Shown one piece after another: positions 17,438-26,331 of a DNA stretch of 64,000 nucleotides. A program made the translations under genes and the position numbers. Within the stretch, counting starts at the first letter, position 1, and each line of letters opens with the position of its first letter. A model generated the notes under the pieces. It did no database searches and was not told where the DNA came from. It saw nothing but the letters and a program-made list of their open reading frames with translations. The DNA comes from JAWKRB01 sp041389885 (GTDB lineage Bacteria > Myxococcota_A > Polyangia > Polyangiales > Ga0077539). The stretch is from assembly GCA_041389885.1 (NCBI GenBank), contig JAWKRB010000005.1, positions 310,001 through 374,000 on the forward strand, given 5' to 3'.

Positions 17438-18505
17438 TCAGCGGGTGAGGAGGGGGCCGGTGTCGAGCACCTCGAAGGCGCTCCCGGGGATGTCACGGAG
17501 CTGGGCCAGGTCGCGGTCGACCCAGCGACGGTCGGTGTCGCCGGAGATGAACCAGTTGGTCCCCGTGTCGGCGACGAAGAGGCCGTAGCGCTTGAGCGCC
17601 TCGGCGATGACCCGCGCCTGCCCCGTGAGCCCGCCGATGTCGTAGCTCGCGCGCATGCGCAGCCGCAGGCCCATGGGCGGCGCCGTGCGGTCGTTCTCGC
17701 CGCCGGGGTGCGTCGCGGGGCGGATCCACGCCGCGCGGGTGTGGTTGAAGGTCACCCGGAGCGCGTGGCGAATCTCCCCCGCCGCGACCTCTTCGTAGCG
17801 CGCGAGGCCCGGGGTGATCGGGAGGCCGGCCTGGTCCGCGGAGGTCCAGGTCTGAGGGCGCTCGGTGTTCGTGCGCAGGTCGAAGCGCGCGGCGGCCCCG
17901 GCCGACCAGCGCCCCCCGTTGTGCTGGGCGCGGTAGAGCTCGTAGAGCACGCAGGCGCCCTGGTGCACCACGAGCACGTGGTCGTCGCCGCCCCCCTCGA
18001 TGCGCGCGTTGTCAGGGATCGGAAAGGGGCCGTGGTCGCTCTCGTCGGGGTACTTGGTGATCTCCAGGGGCACGGGGGGCTGCGAGGCCGGCGCGAGGGT
18101 GATCGGGATCCCGTACGCGGGGTTCGAGCCGAAATCGGGCCGGAGCATGTCGTCGCCGTGCGCGCGAATGTTCGCGAGGATCGCCGCGGAGTCAGCGCGC
18201 ACCGGGGCCGACGTGATGTCACGGTTCCACGGGTCGTCGGGGGGAAAGACCGGGCAGCCGCCGAGCGTCGGGCTCACGCCGGGCACGCCGGGGTAGGGCG
18301 GGGGCGGCGGAGGGCCCGCGTCCACCGGCGGCGTCGCGCGGTCGGCGCGCCCGGCGGCGTCGCCCGGGAGCACCGCGTCTACGGCGCCCCTCGCGTCGCG
18401 CGTCGACGCGTCGACGCCGGGGTCGTCGGCGCCGCCGATGAGCCCCACGCAGGCAGAGAGGGCGCCGCAGAGCGCGAGGGCAGGTGTCGTCCAGATCGGG
18501 CGCAT
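17438..18505 (-). CDS. secreted lipoprotein of unknown function
   Basis: A 355-residue protein. Its signal peptide ends in a lipobox-like ALSAC, followed by an Asp/Ala/Pro spacer with a poly-Pro run to about residue 75. A conserved-looking globular domain follows (CPVFPPDDPWNRDI near its start; ESDHGPFPIPDNARIEGGGDDHVLVV; PPMGLRLRMRASYDI; GTNWFISGDTDRRW near its end). I recognise this as a widespread secreted type found in actinobacteria and myxobacteria but know no assigned reaction. It is transcribed away from the GlmS-like gene, with a 109-bp shared promoter region. Confidence 0.72.
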   Translation of the reverse strand: MRPIWTTPALALCGALSACVGLIGGADDPGVDASTRDARGAVDAVLPGDAAGRADRATPPVDAGPPPPPPYPGVPGVSPTLGGCPVFPPDDPWNRDITSAPVRADSAAILANIRAHGDDMLRPDFGSNPAYGIPITLAPASQPPVPLEITKYPDESDHGPFPIPDNARIEGGGDDHVLVVHQGACVLYELYRAQHNGGRWSAGAAARFDLRTNTERPQTWTSADQAGLPITPGLARYEEVAAGEIRHALRVTFNHTRAAWIRPATHPGGENDRTAPPMGLRLRMRASYDIGGLTGQARVIAEALKRYGLFVADTGTNWFISGDTDRRWVDRDLAQLRDIPGSAFEVLDTGPLLTR

Positions 18506-18614
18506 CGGGGGAACCCCCGGGTGCCTACCACGGCCCCGGCGCGTCGTCAGCGGCGCGGATCTTCCCTTGGGGCCGAGAGCAGACTATCCATCGCGCCGCA
18601 ACGCGAGGTGCAGC

Positions 18615-21230
18615 ATGTGTGGTGTCATCGGTTGGATCGTCGAGCGCTCCCGTAACGACATGGGCCGCGTCGCCGCGGAGCTCCTCAAGACCCTGGAGTA
18701 CCGTGGTTACGACTCCACGGGCGCCCTCTTTCAGGGTGACTCCCCCGAGGACCTCACGCTCCTCAAGGGCGTCGGGGCGCCGTCGGCGATGGTCCACGAG
18801 CTGGGGATCGTGAACCAGCCGGGGCGGATCTTCTGCGGCCAGGTGCGCTGGGCCACCTTCGGCGCGGTCACCGACGCGAACTCTCAGCCCCACCTCGTGC
18901 GCTGCAAGCTCACGATGTTCGGCGCGCACAACGGCAACGTGACCAACTGCGACGAGCTCAAGGACTGGCTCACCGCCGAGGGCCACGAGGTGCTCTCCGA
19001 CAACGACGGCGAGATGGTGGTGCACACCATCGAGCACTATTTCGGCCTCGCCCTCGGCGCCGAGCCCGAGGCCCTGCAGCTCGACCACGACGCCCGCCGC
19101 CGCTGCATGCGCGCCGCGATCAGCCGCGCGAGCGCGAGGCTCCAGGGGAGCTTCGCCGCGGTGGTGGTCGACCCGATCTCGCGGCGCATGTGGGCGATCA
19201 AGTCGGGCTCGAGCTTGTACTTCGGCTTCGGCCACGACGAGGTCGGCGGGCGCTTCGCCATCGCGTCGAGCGACCTGTCGTCGGTGCTCAAGCTCACCCG
19301 CGCGCTGGTCTCGCTGCGCGAGGGGGAGTTCATCGAGTACAGCGCCGAGGAGCACCAGATCTACCGCGCGGCGACCCTCGACGAGGTCTCTCGCGAGCCC
19401 GTGCGCAGCCGCCTGCGCGCCAAGGACGCCGCCCTCGTCGCCCCCTTCTCGTACTTCATGGACCAGGAGATCGCCGCGCAGGAGGCCACCGTGCGCAGCG
19501 TGATCACGCTCTTTCGCGGCGGCAGCGACGCGCTGAAGTCCCTGCGCCCCGCGCTCTCTGAGGCGGGGGCGCGGGAGGGCGCGTCGGCGGGCCTCGACGG
19601 GCTCCTCGGGCTCTACGAGGACGACGAGGTGCGCGCGGCCTTTCACGCCATCGTCGACGGGGCCGCGATGCGCGCGCTCCTCGCCGCGGCGCCGGCGTCC
19701 CTGCGCGACGAGACCCTGTCGCTGCCGCGGGCGACCCTGGGCGACCACCTCGCGTCGTCCGAGGCGGGCTTCCTCGCCGACCTCGTGCCGATGTCCCGCG
19801 ACGACGACGACCTCGTGGCGGTGCGGGTGCTCGACGCGATGCTCGAGGCGGTCGAGGTCGACGACCTCGACGCGTCGGTGAACCGCTTTCTCGACCTCGC
19901 GACGGCGTGTCTCGCGCGCAGCGGGCGCATCTACGTGGTGTGCTGCGGCTCGTCGTTCCACGCCGCCAAGGCCGCGACGCTGTTCTTCAACGAGGTCGCG
20001 GCGACGGAGCTCATCCCGATCCTCCCTGGGGAGTTTCGGGGGCAGTACTCCCGCTCCCTGCGCGACGGCGACCTCTTCGTCGCGGTGAGCCAGTCGGGCG
20101 AGACCAAGGACCTCATCGACGTGCTCAACACCGTGATCGCCTCGGGCCGCGACATCGCCCGCGTCGCGCTGGTGAACAACGTCAACTCCACCCTCGCGCA
20201 GGAGAAGTGCGAGGTGGTGATCCCGCTGCGCTGCGGCCCCGAGGTCGCCGTGCCCGCGACCAAGAGCTTCATGAACCAGATGGCGGTGTTCTACTGCCTC
20301 GCGCTCCGCCTCGCGGCGCGCAGGCTCCCCGTCATGGCGGGCGACGCCGCCGCGCGCGACGCGCTCATGGACGGCCTCGCCCGGCGCGAGGCGCAGCTCC
20401 CCTCGCTGCCGACGCTGATCCGCGAGACGGTGCTGAGCACCGACGCCGACGTCGAGCGCGCGGCGCAGATGCTCTTCCTCGCGCCGAGCGTGCACGTCCT
20501 CGCGACGCGCGTCACGGCGGTGGCGAAGGAGGGCGCGCTCAAGGTCCGCGAGGTGGTGCTGAACCACACCGAGGGCTACGAGGGCAGCGAGTTCAAGCAC
20601 GGGCCCAACACCATCCTCGGGCTCAACACCATCTACGGCCCGGCCTCGGTCGACGCGCTGCTCCAGGAGCTCGGGCGCACCGTCGACGCGCTCCTCGCGC
20701 GCGCGGCCTCGCACGAGCTCTCCCCCGAGAGCGCCCGGCGCCTGGCGCACGCGGCGACCGACGCGCTGCTGCACCCCGCGACCGCCGAGCTCACGCTGAC
20801 CCCCGACGAGCGCGCGCACCTCGACGCGGTGCTCGACCGCGACCGCCTCGTGGGCACCCTCTACGCCGACTACCCCCTGATCTACGTCACGGGCCCCGAG
20901 GAGCGCGACGTGAACCTCACGGTGAGCGCGGTGAACACGCACAAGATCCGCGGCGCGAGCACGGTGATCATCGCCGAGGAGCACCCCTCGCTGCGCCTCG
21001 CGGCGAGCAAGGCGCCGGTCGACAACGCGGGGTACGCGTGGGTGTACATCACCCCCCCGCGCACCGACGACACGCTGATGACGGTGTTCTCGAGCACGGT
21101 GGTGCTGCAGCGCCTCGCGCTGAAGATGTCGGTGCTCAAGATGCAGTACCTCGACCGCCTCGGGGTCAAGGACCACGGCGTTCACCCCGACGTGCCCAAG
21201 AACGTGAGCAAGTCCATCACGGTGGACTGA
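18615..21230 (+). CDS. enlarged GlmS-like glutamine amidotransferase / SIS-domain protein
   Basis: An 871-residue relative of glucosamine-fructose-6-phosphate aminotransferase, which is normally ~600 residues. It starts MCGVIGW with the N-terminal nucleophile Cys2. The GATase-II domain has VRWATFGAVTDANSQPH and HNGNVTN. SIS1 starts at about 438 (CCGSSFHAAKAA, SQSGETKDL). SIS2 has AKEGALKVREV and GSEFKHGPN, which keeps the catalytic His. The C-terminus NVSKSITVD matches the GlmS LAKSVTVE tail with its essential Lys. The extra length comes from a helical insert of about 150 residues before SIS1 and another of about 70 after SEFKHGP. A GAGGTG RBS precedes the ATG. It could be the housekeeping GlmS or a paralogue. 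Confidence 0.85.
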   Translation: MCGVIGWIVERSRNDMGRVAAELLKTLEYRGYDSTGALFQGDSPEDLTLLKGVGAPSAMVHELGIVNQPGRIFCGQVRWATFGAVTDANSQPHLVRCKLTMFGAHNGNVTNCDELKDWLTAEGHEVLSDNDGEMVVHTIEHYFGLALGAEPEALQLDHDARRRCMRAAISRASARLQGSFAAVVVDPISRRMWAIKSGSSLYFGFGHDEVGGRFAIASSDLSSVLKLTRALVSLREGEFIEYSAEEHQIYRAATLDEVSREPVRSRLRAKDAALVAPFSYFMDQEIAAQEATVRSVITLFRGGSDALKSLRPALSEAGAREGASAGLDGLLGLYEDDEVRAAFHAIVDGAAMRALLAAAPASLRDETLSLPRATLGDHLASSEAGFLADLVPMSRDDDDLVAVRVLDAMLEAVEVDDLDASVNRFLDLATACLARSGRIYVVCCGSSFHAAKAATLFFNEVAATELIPILPGEFRGQYSRSLRDGDLFVAVSQSGETKDLIDVLNTVIASGRDIARVALVNNVNSTLAQEKCEVVIPLRCGPEVAVPATKSFMNQMAVFYCLALRLAARRLPVMAGDAAARDALMDGLARREAQLPSLPTLIRETVLSTDADVERAAQMLFLAPSVHVLATRVTAVAKEGALKVREVVLNHTEGYEGSEFKHGPNTILGLNTIYGPASVDALLQELGRTVDALLARAASHELSPESARRLAHAATDALLHPATAELTLTPDERAHLDAVLDRDRLVGTLYADYPLIYVTGPEERDVNLTVSAVNTHKIRGASTVIIAEEHPSLRLAASKAPVDNAGYAWVYITPPRTDDTLMTVFSSTVVLQRLALKMSVLKMQYLDRLGVKDHGVHPDVPKNVSKSITVD

Positions 21231-21244
21231 GCGGGGCGCGCGCT

Positions 21245-21688
21245 TCAGCCGACCTTGTGCTCGATCGCCTCGACCCGCTGCTCGAGGTCGTCGATGCGCC
21301 GGTCGTGGGCGCGCACGTAGGTCCCGAGCGGTCCGGTCAGCACGTTGTCGAGGCGGGAGTTGAGCTTCTGGAGCTCGTTGACCACCTGGCCCAGGCGGCG
21401 CTCCATGGCGAGCTGTCGGCCGTCTGCGGCCACCGCGACGTCGACGAGCTTCTCTTGCAGGCGCTTCATCTCGATCAGCGAGGTCCCCTGACGGATCTGC
21501 TCATGGACCACCGAGTCGAGGCGCCCGTTGGTCTGGTCCAGGCGCTCGTTGGTCTGGTCCAGGCGCTCGTTGGTCTGGTCCAGGCGCTCGTTGGTCTGGT
21601 CCAGGCGCTGGTTCAGCTCGGTGCGCGTGGTGCGCAGCTCGTCTCGAATCTCTCGCAGAATGGCGACGGTGATGCTGTTCTCTTCCAT
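21245..21688 (-). CDS. coiled-coil protein with RLDQTNE heptad repeats
   Basis: A 147-residue all-helical protein starting MEENSITVAILREIRDEL. Residues ~25-55 contain a heptad RLDQTNE repeated four times (last copy RLDQTNG), encoded by a 21-bp tandem DNA repeat. The rest continues as a coiled coil (NELQKLNSRLDNVL; RRIDDLEQRVEAIEHKVG). No signal or membrane segment is seen. It probably oligomerises. Function is unknown. It is convergent with the GlmS-like gene, 14 bp away. The start at 21688 is preferred over an upstream extension rich in Arg. Confidence 0.75.
   Translation of the reverse strand: MEENSITVAILREIRDELRTTRTELNQRLDQTNERLDQTNERLDQTNERLDQTNGRLDSVVHEQIRQGTSLIEMKRLQEKLVDVAVAADGRQLAMERRLGQVVNELQKLNSRLDNVLTGPLGTYVRAHDRRIDDLEQRVEAIEHKVG
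21520..21603 (-). repeat. 21-bp tandem repeat, four units
   Basis: Four head-to-tail 21-bp units (three identical, the 21520 unit with one base change) encode the RLDQTN[EG] heptads of the coiled-coil gene. The exact heptad match and in-frame length mean copy number can change without a frameshift. Confidence 0.9.
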
Positions 21689-21859
21689 GTCGTTCTCCGC
21701 GCGCAGACCTGTGGGAATCGTACCCGAGCTTCGGGCACGGCGCCTGCCGCGGCGGGGTGTTCGCGAATCGGCCAAGGTCAGGTTGCGCCTCACCCCGGTC
21801 CGAGCGCGCAGACGGGACGCCGCGTGACGCTGCCGCGGTCTCGCGGGGGGGGCCTGCGC

Positions 21860-22105
21860 TCAGGGCGCGCAGAACCCGCACGTGGCCTGGGCCTGCGCGG
21901 TGATCGAGTCGATCTGCGCGGGCGTCGTCGATGGCCAGGTGCCCGCGCTGAACGACCACGCCGGGCCCTGAGGAACCTCGTGCGAACACTCCCGCGCCAG
22001 CACCCCGTCGACGCAGGCGAGCACGAGCGCGATGCAAGCGAGGCATCCCGCGAAGGGCCGTAGCGATGGGGTGTTCCTCCGAGGGGCGTTGAGCGCGGGG
22101 GGCAC
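21860..22105 (-). CDS. small secreted Cys-containing protein (tentative)
   Basis: An 81-residue frame with a GTG start, a basic N-terminus and a hydrophobic stretch (CLACIALVLACVDGVLA) that looks like a signal peptide. A short mature part follows with CSHEVPQGPAW and a terminal TCGFC pair. I do not recognise it. It is on the same strand as, and downstream of, the pentahaem cytochrome (87-bp gap), so it could be co-expressed. The coding call rests mainly on the signal-like N-terminus. Confidence 0.4.
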   Translation of the reverse strand: MPPALNAPRRNTPSLRPFAGCLACIALVLACVDGVLARECSHEVPQGPAWSFSAGTWPSTTPAQIDSITAQAQATCGFCAP

Positions 22106-22192
22106 GGCGCGGCTCCCGATGAGGGCAGACCCGTCGCGCGGAGCCGTTCGCTCCCGCTGTGGACAGCTCCCCGGCGCTCGCGTCGAGCGCCC

Positions 22193-23953
22193 TTACGGCA
22201 CCGTCGCGCTCGTCGACGCGACGACGCGCGGCGTGGGCGGCGTGCGCGCGGTCATCGCGCGGAGTCGCGCGGCCGCAGGGCCATCGCCCACCGCGCGCAC
22301 CGCGCCGGGGGGGACCGACTGGAACAGCAGCTCGACCTCGACCCGCGCCGGCGTCCAGCCCGCGGTCTGCACGCGCACGCGCACGAGGTCGCCGCCCGCG
22401 GTGAAGTCGTCGTCGCCCTCGACGCCCGCGGGCGAGGTCATGCGCGCGTCGGGGTGGTCCGCGCGCCAGCCGCGGGGGAGCAGGCGGTTGTCCTTGACGA
22501 AGCGCGTGGCGCGCAGGAGCACGTGCGTCACCGCGCCGGTCGCGTCGGCCATGGCGGTCTCGTAGACCTGCACCTGGTCGTCGCGGGTGAGCTCGCGAAG
22601 GTGCGGCCGCACCGCCTCCGTCTCGAGCGAGCGCCCGTCTGCGGTCACGAGGCGCCCCTGCGCGTCGACGGCGCCCGACTCGAAGCGCGCGGCGCCCGCG
22701 GCGTCGAGCACCCGCACGCGGAGCCACGCCCGCCGCGACGGATACGCGGTCGGAAAGCGGTGCCCTGAGGTGTTCACCACGCGCACGGCGAAGGTCAGCG
22801 CGTCGCCCTCGCGCCTCGGCGCGTCGAGGGAGAGCGTCGCGGCCCTGCGGAGCATCGACTCTGCGCGCGACGCGCCCGCGAGGAGCTCGTCGGGAGACGA
22901 CGCCGCGCCGGTCCACGTCGACTCGCCCGCGAGGAGCGAGAGCATGTACGCGTTGGCCCCGGCGAAGCCGTGCTGGCCGATGGGGCTCCGCGCGCCGAGC
23001 ATGCCGGGGCGCACCGAGAGCGCCGTGCGAATCTCTGCGCCCGACGCGTCGCGGGTGGGCATGTGGCAGCCCTGGCAGGTCGTCGCCGCAGGCCCCGGCG
23101 CGCCCTCGGCGACGAAGTCTGAGTTGCGCCACTCGAGGTAGGGCACCTGCTCGGGAAACTCCGGCCCCGTCGCCTCACCCCGCGCGTCGAGGGCGCGGGT
23201 GATCACCGTGTGGCAGCTCGCGCAGAGCGCCGACGTGGTCATGTGCGACGACTGCGTGGGCGTGTAGTTCACCATGTTCCGCATGGGCATGGTGAAGGGC
23301 GAGGCGTGAGGGCCGTAGATCCTCCGGGCGTCGTCGATCACGAAGCCTCCGGTGAAGCTCTGCGCCGTGCCCAGCCCCGTGGGGGTGATCTGGTGGCACG
23401 CGGTGCAGGTCACGCCCTCGCGCGCGAGCTGAGCCGCCGCGCTGTCGCCCCGCGCGATGTCGTCGAAGCCCAGGCGCGCGCCCAGGTCTTCTGACGCGAC
23501 CGACCCCGCCGGCGCGTGGCACCGAAGGCACGTGCGCTCGATGGTCGCGCGGGCCGCGGGCTGCGCGGAGAGCTCGTGCTCCAGCGCCGCGAGCCAGTAC
23601 GGGTCGCGCCCCGACATCGCCATCATCGACCCGCGCCAGAGCGTCGGCGGGCTCACGTCGCGCCCCGCCGAGTCGCTGAGCACGCCCATGTCCTGCGTGT
23701 GGCAGAACTCGCAGCGGTCGTGGGTCATGAAGCGACCCTGCGCCGTCGAGGACTGCCGCGGCAGCGCCGCGAGGAGCTCGCCCGACGCGGCGCCCACGTC
23801 GACCGCCTCCGGCGCGTCGGGGCTGCCCGCGACGTCTTCGATGTGAGACGCGACGTCGCGACCCGTCGCCGCGTCCACGGCGACCGACTGACTCCCCGCG
23901 CAGGCGGGGAGCGCCGCCGCGATCGCGACGCCGATGCGTGCGGTCCATTCCAT
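22193..23953 (-). CDS. pentahaem c-type cytochrome lipoprotein
   Basis: A 586-residue exported protein. The signal peptide has a lipobox LPAC (Cys18). Five CxxCH haem-binding motifs sit in the first half: 81-85, 142-146, 183-187, 244-248 and 293-297. The spacing (MTHDRCEFCH; GVTCTACHQITPTGLG; QGCHMPTRD) resembles multihaem cytochromes of the cytochrome c554/c-type family. Residues ~390-560 form a beta-rich domain without haems (NTSGHRFPTAYPSRRAWL), as seen in several multihaem proteins. It is probably attached to the outer or inner membrane and moves electrons in the periplasm. No oxidase or reductase partner gene is adjacent. Confidence 0.88.
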   Translation of the reverse strand: MEWTARIGVAIAAALPACAGSQSVAVDAATGRDVASHIEDVAGSPDAPEAVDVGAASGELLAALPRQSSTAQGRFMTHDRCEFCHTQDMGVLSDSAGRDVSPPTLWRGSMMAMSGRDPYWLAALEHELSAQPAARATIERTCLRCHAPAGSVASEDLGARLGFDDIARGDSAAAQLAREGVTCTACHQITPTGLGTAQSFTGGFVIDDARRIYGPHASPFTMPMRNMVNYTPTQSSHMTTSALCASCHTVITRALDARGEATGPEFPEQVPYLEWRNSDFVAEGAPGPAATTCQGCHMPTRDASGAEIRTALSVRPGMLGARSPIGQHGFAGANAYMLSLLAGESTWTGAASSPDELLAGASRAESMLRRAATLSLDAPRREGDALTFAVRVVNTSGHRFPTAYPSRRAWLRVRVLDAAGAARFESGAVDAQGRLVTADGRSLETEAVRPHLRELTRDDQVQVYETAMADATGAVTHVLLRATRFVKDNRLLPRGWRADHPDARMTSPAGVEGDDDFTAGGDLVRVRVQTAGWTPARVEVELLFQSVPPGAVRAVGDGPAAARLRAMTARTPPTPRVVASTSATVP

Positions 23954-24141
23954 GCTCGTCGACCTTTCGCGGCGGCGTCTTCAGGGACGCTCTGCCCGTG
24001 AAGGTGGGAGCCAGCGAGGCGTGAATCGGGTTCGCGTCTCGAGCGGCGCGCGGCCTTGCCCGGGGGGCCTCGGAGGCGCAGGCTGCCGCGCGACCGCCCA
24101 CGCTCCGCGGGCGTCGACCGCACCACGCACGAGGGAACACC

Positions 24142-24798
24142 ATGAGTCTTCGCATCAACGACATCGCGCCGAACTTCACCGCCGAATCGACCGCGGGCAC
24201 GATCACCCTCCACGACTGGATCGGCGACGGCTACGCCATCCTCTTCTCGCACCCCAAGGACTTCACCCCGGTGTGCACCACCGAGTTCGGCGCCGTCGCC
24301 CGGCTCGCGCCCGAGTTCGAGAAGCGCAACACCAAGGTCATGGGCGTCTCCGTCGACAGCGTGCAGGACCACCAGAAGTGGAAGCACGACATCGAGTCCT
24401 TCGCGGGCGCGCCGGCGAACTTTCCGATCATCGACGACACCTCGCTGGCGGTGGCCAAGGCCTACGACATGCTCCCCGCCGACGCCTACCTCCCCGACGG
24501 GCGCACGCCCGCGCACAGCGCCACCGTGCGCACGGTGTTCATCCTCGGGCCCGACAAGAAGGTGCGCCTCACGATGACCTACCCCATGTCGGTGGGGCGT
24601 AATTTCGCGGAGATCCTGCGCGCGCTCGACGCGGTGCAGGCGACCGACGGCGTGCCCCTGGCGACGCCCGCCAATTGGACGCCGGGGCAGGACGTGATCG
24701 TGGGCATGGCCCTCGACGACGCCGCCGCGACCGCGAGGTACGGCCAACTCGACGTGAAGCTCCCCTACCTGCGCTTCGCCAAGGCTCCGTCGAAGTGA
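24142..24798 (+). CDS. 1-Cys peroxiredoxin (Prx6 type)
   Basis: A 218-residue peroxiredoxin. The peroxidatic Cys45 sits in the DFTPVCTTE motif, and there is no other cysteine in the protein, so it is a strict 1-Cys enzyme that needs an external thiol for recycling. The long C-terminal arm (NWTPGQDVIVGMALDD ... LPYLRF) is typical of the Prx6 subfamily and of its ~220-residue length. It reduces hydrogen peroxide and organic peroxides in the cytoplasm. It stands alone, divergent from the pentahaem cytochrome, with a 188-bp shared upstream region. Confidence 0.94.
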   Translation: MSLRINDIAPNFTAESTAGTITLHDWIGDGYAILFSHPKDFTPVCTTEFGAVARLAPEFEKRNTKVMGVSVDSVQDHQKWKHDIESFAGAPANFPIIDDTSLAVAKAYDMLPADAYLPDGRTPAHSATVRTVFILGPDKKVRLTMTYPMSVGRNFAEILRALDAVQATDGVPLATPANWTPGQDVIVGMALDDAAATARYGQLDVKLPYLRFAKAPSK

Positions 24799-24808
24799 CC
24801 CGCCTCGC

Positions 24809-25540
24809 TCACCCGCTCCCCTGACCTCGGCGGAGGGCGTCGACGACCTCGGCGCTCGCGTCGAGGGGCTGCGCCTCGTCGAGGGGCTGCGCCTCGGCCT
24901 GCTGCGCGTCGACCCGCACCCCCGTTCGCGCGTCTTCGGGCGCCGCGCGGTGGCCGAGCTCGCAAAGCTTGTTCACCGCGCGCTGCGCGTGCCACGCGGG
25001 CAGGATCCAGAAGATCGGCAGCATGAAGTACAGCGGCACCGTGAGCACCCCCGCGGCGACGACGAGCTCGCGCGAGACGGGCGGGGGGGCGCCGCGGAGC
25101 CTGAACTGCAGGTTGATCCGGTCGGTGAGCCGCAGGGGGAACGCGAAGAGCCAGTAGAGGTTGTAGTACGGGAGGAAGAAGCCGAGCGCGGCCTTGAAGG
25201 CCGTGGGGTCGTCTTGCGAGAGCTGCGGCATTCGCTCGCTCATGCGGGCGAAGTGCACCACCGACGAGAGGCCGAAGGTGAGCATGTGCAGCGTGAGGAG
25301 CTTCCAGATCGGCGTGGGCTCGAGCGTGTGCGCGGAGTACGCCGCGCGGAGTCCCTCGGGGAGCCCCGCGAGGTCGCCGCGGTAGAGCGTCGCGGGGGTG
25401 GGCATGAGCTCGGGGTGGTCGCCGCGCTGGATCGCCGCGAGGGCCCGCCGCATCGCCGCGTGCTCGCCCTGCACGCGGTCGAGCTCTCGGCGCAGCTCGG
25501 CGTTCTGCATCGCGAGCGCGTCGTGGTCATCGCGGAACAT
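24809..25540 (-). CDS. membrane protein, DUF4234-like (tentative)
   Basis: A 243-residue protein. A coiled-coil N-terminus (about 8-45, LQNAELRRELDR-type heptads) is followed by roughly four hydrophobic segments between residues 80 and 205 (WKLLTLHMLTFGLSSVVHFARM; FFLPYYNLYWLFAFP; VLTVPLYFMLPIFWILP). The short acidic tail has a repeated AQPLDE/AQPLDA. The TFG...LPYYNLYW pattern resembles DUF4234 membrane proteins, whose function is unknown. The ATG at 25540 is chosen. An extended frame upstream would run antisense over the neighbouring gene's repeats. It is divergent from the haem lipoprotein (73 bp). Confidence 0.65.
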   Translation of the reverse strand: MFRDDHDALAMQNAELRRELDRVQGEHAAMRRALAAIQRGDHPELMPTPATLYRGDLAGLPEGLRAAYSAHTLEPTPIWKLLTLHMLTFGLSSVVHFARMSERMPQLSQDDPTAFKAALGFFLPYYNLYWLFAFPLRLTDRINLQFRLRGAPPPVSRELVVAAGVLTVPLYFMLPIFWILPAWHAQRAVNKLCELGHRAAPEDARTGVRVDAQQAEAQPLDEAQPLDASAEVVDALRRGQGSG

Positions 25541-25613
25541 CGCCGCGACTATCCCTCGAAACGGCCGCCCGCGCCGCCTCGACCGCCGCGATGAGATGAA
25601 CGACACTGGGCGC

Positions 25614-26273
25614 ATGGGAATGATCCTCCGCGCCGCGGCGTCGCTCGCGCTCCTCGCATCATGCTCCACCTCGCCTCCCGCGAACTCGGACGCAGGCAGC
25701 GCCGACGTCGTCGCCCCGCAGGACCTCGCGCCCGATGTGGTGACGCCCGACGTGGTGACGCCCGACGTGGTGACGCCCGACGTGGTGACGCCCGACGTGG
25801 TGACGCCCGACGCGGTGACGCCCGACGTGGTGACGCCCGACGCGGTGACGCCCGACGCGGTGACGTCCGACGCGGCCGTCGATGCCCCCGCCGCCGACGC
25901 GGCCGTCGACGTGCTGATCAACGGGTGCCCTTCGCTCGTCGATCCCCTCGACGCGCCGGGGGACGCCGGCGCACCCGACGGCGGCGCGGACGACGGCGGG
26001 GTCGACGGCGGGGTCGATCGCTGGTCGAACTACGCGGAGCCCTTCTTCGCGCAGTGGTGCACCCGGTGTCACAGCGTGAGCCTCACCGATCCCTCGGCGC
26101 GCACGGGGGCGCCGCCGGGCTTCGACTGGGACGTGGAGATGTCCGTTCGGATGCGCCTGGCGCAGATTCGTCGGCAGGTCGGCGTGGTCAACGCCATGCC
26201 CTTCAATGGCCCGCAGCCGACCTGCGAGGAGCGACGACGGCTCGTGCTCTGGATCGACCGCGGCGCCCTCTGA
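25614..26273 (+). CDS. lipoprotein with one haem-binding CxxCH motif and pentapeptide spacer
   Basis: A 219-residue predicted lipoprotein (MGMILRAAASLALLASC, lipobox Cys). The spacer is built of nine in-frame PDxVT pentapeptides, then an Asp/Ala/Gly stretch. A globular end of about 90 residues carries one CTRCH haem-c motif (FFAQWCTRCHSVSL), with a Met (NAMPFNG) that could be the axial ligand. This looks like a small monohaem electron carrier tethered on a flexible stalk. An ATG six codons upstream (25596) is an alternative start. A relative with one CAGCH lies at 40931-42160. Confidence 0.75.
   Translation: MGMILRAAASLALLASCSTSPPANSDAGSADVVAPQDLAPDVVTPDVVTPDVVTPDVVTPDVVTPDAVTPDVVTPDAVTPDAVTSDAAVDAPAADAAVDVLINGCPSLVDPLDAPGDAGAPDGGADDGGVDGGVDRWSNYAEPFFAQWCTRCHSVSLTDPSARTGAPPGFDWDVEMSVRMRLAQIRRQVGVVNAMPFNGPQPTCEERRRLVLWIDRGAL
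25731..25865 (+). repeat. 15-bp tandem repeat, nine units
   Basis: Nine consecutive 15-bp units (consensus CCCGACGTGGTGACG, C/T variation at one position) encode the PD[VA]VT pentapeptides of the haem lipoprotein stalk. The repeat is in frame, so slippage would change stalk length without destroying the protein. Confidence 0.92.
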
Positions 26274-26331
26274 CCCCCTCCGGTCGCGCGGAGGCCGTGA
26301 CGCGCGGCATCGCGTGTGATTCCATCGCGCG

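Noticed and set aside
25731..25865. Possible CRISPR array
   Set aside because: Units are adjacent 15-mers with no spacers and are in frame inside a lipoprotein gene.
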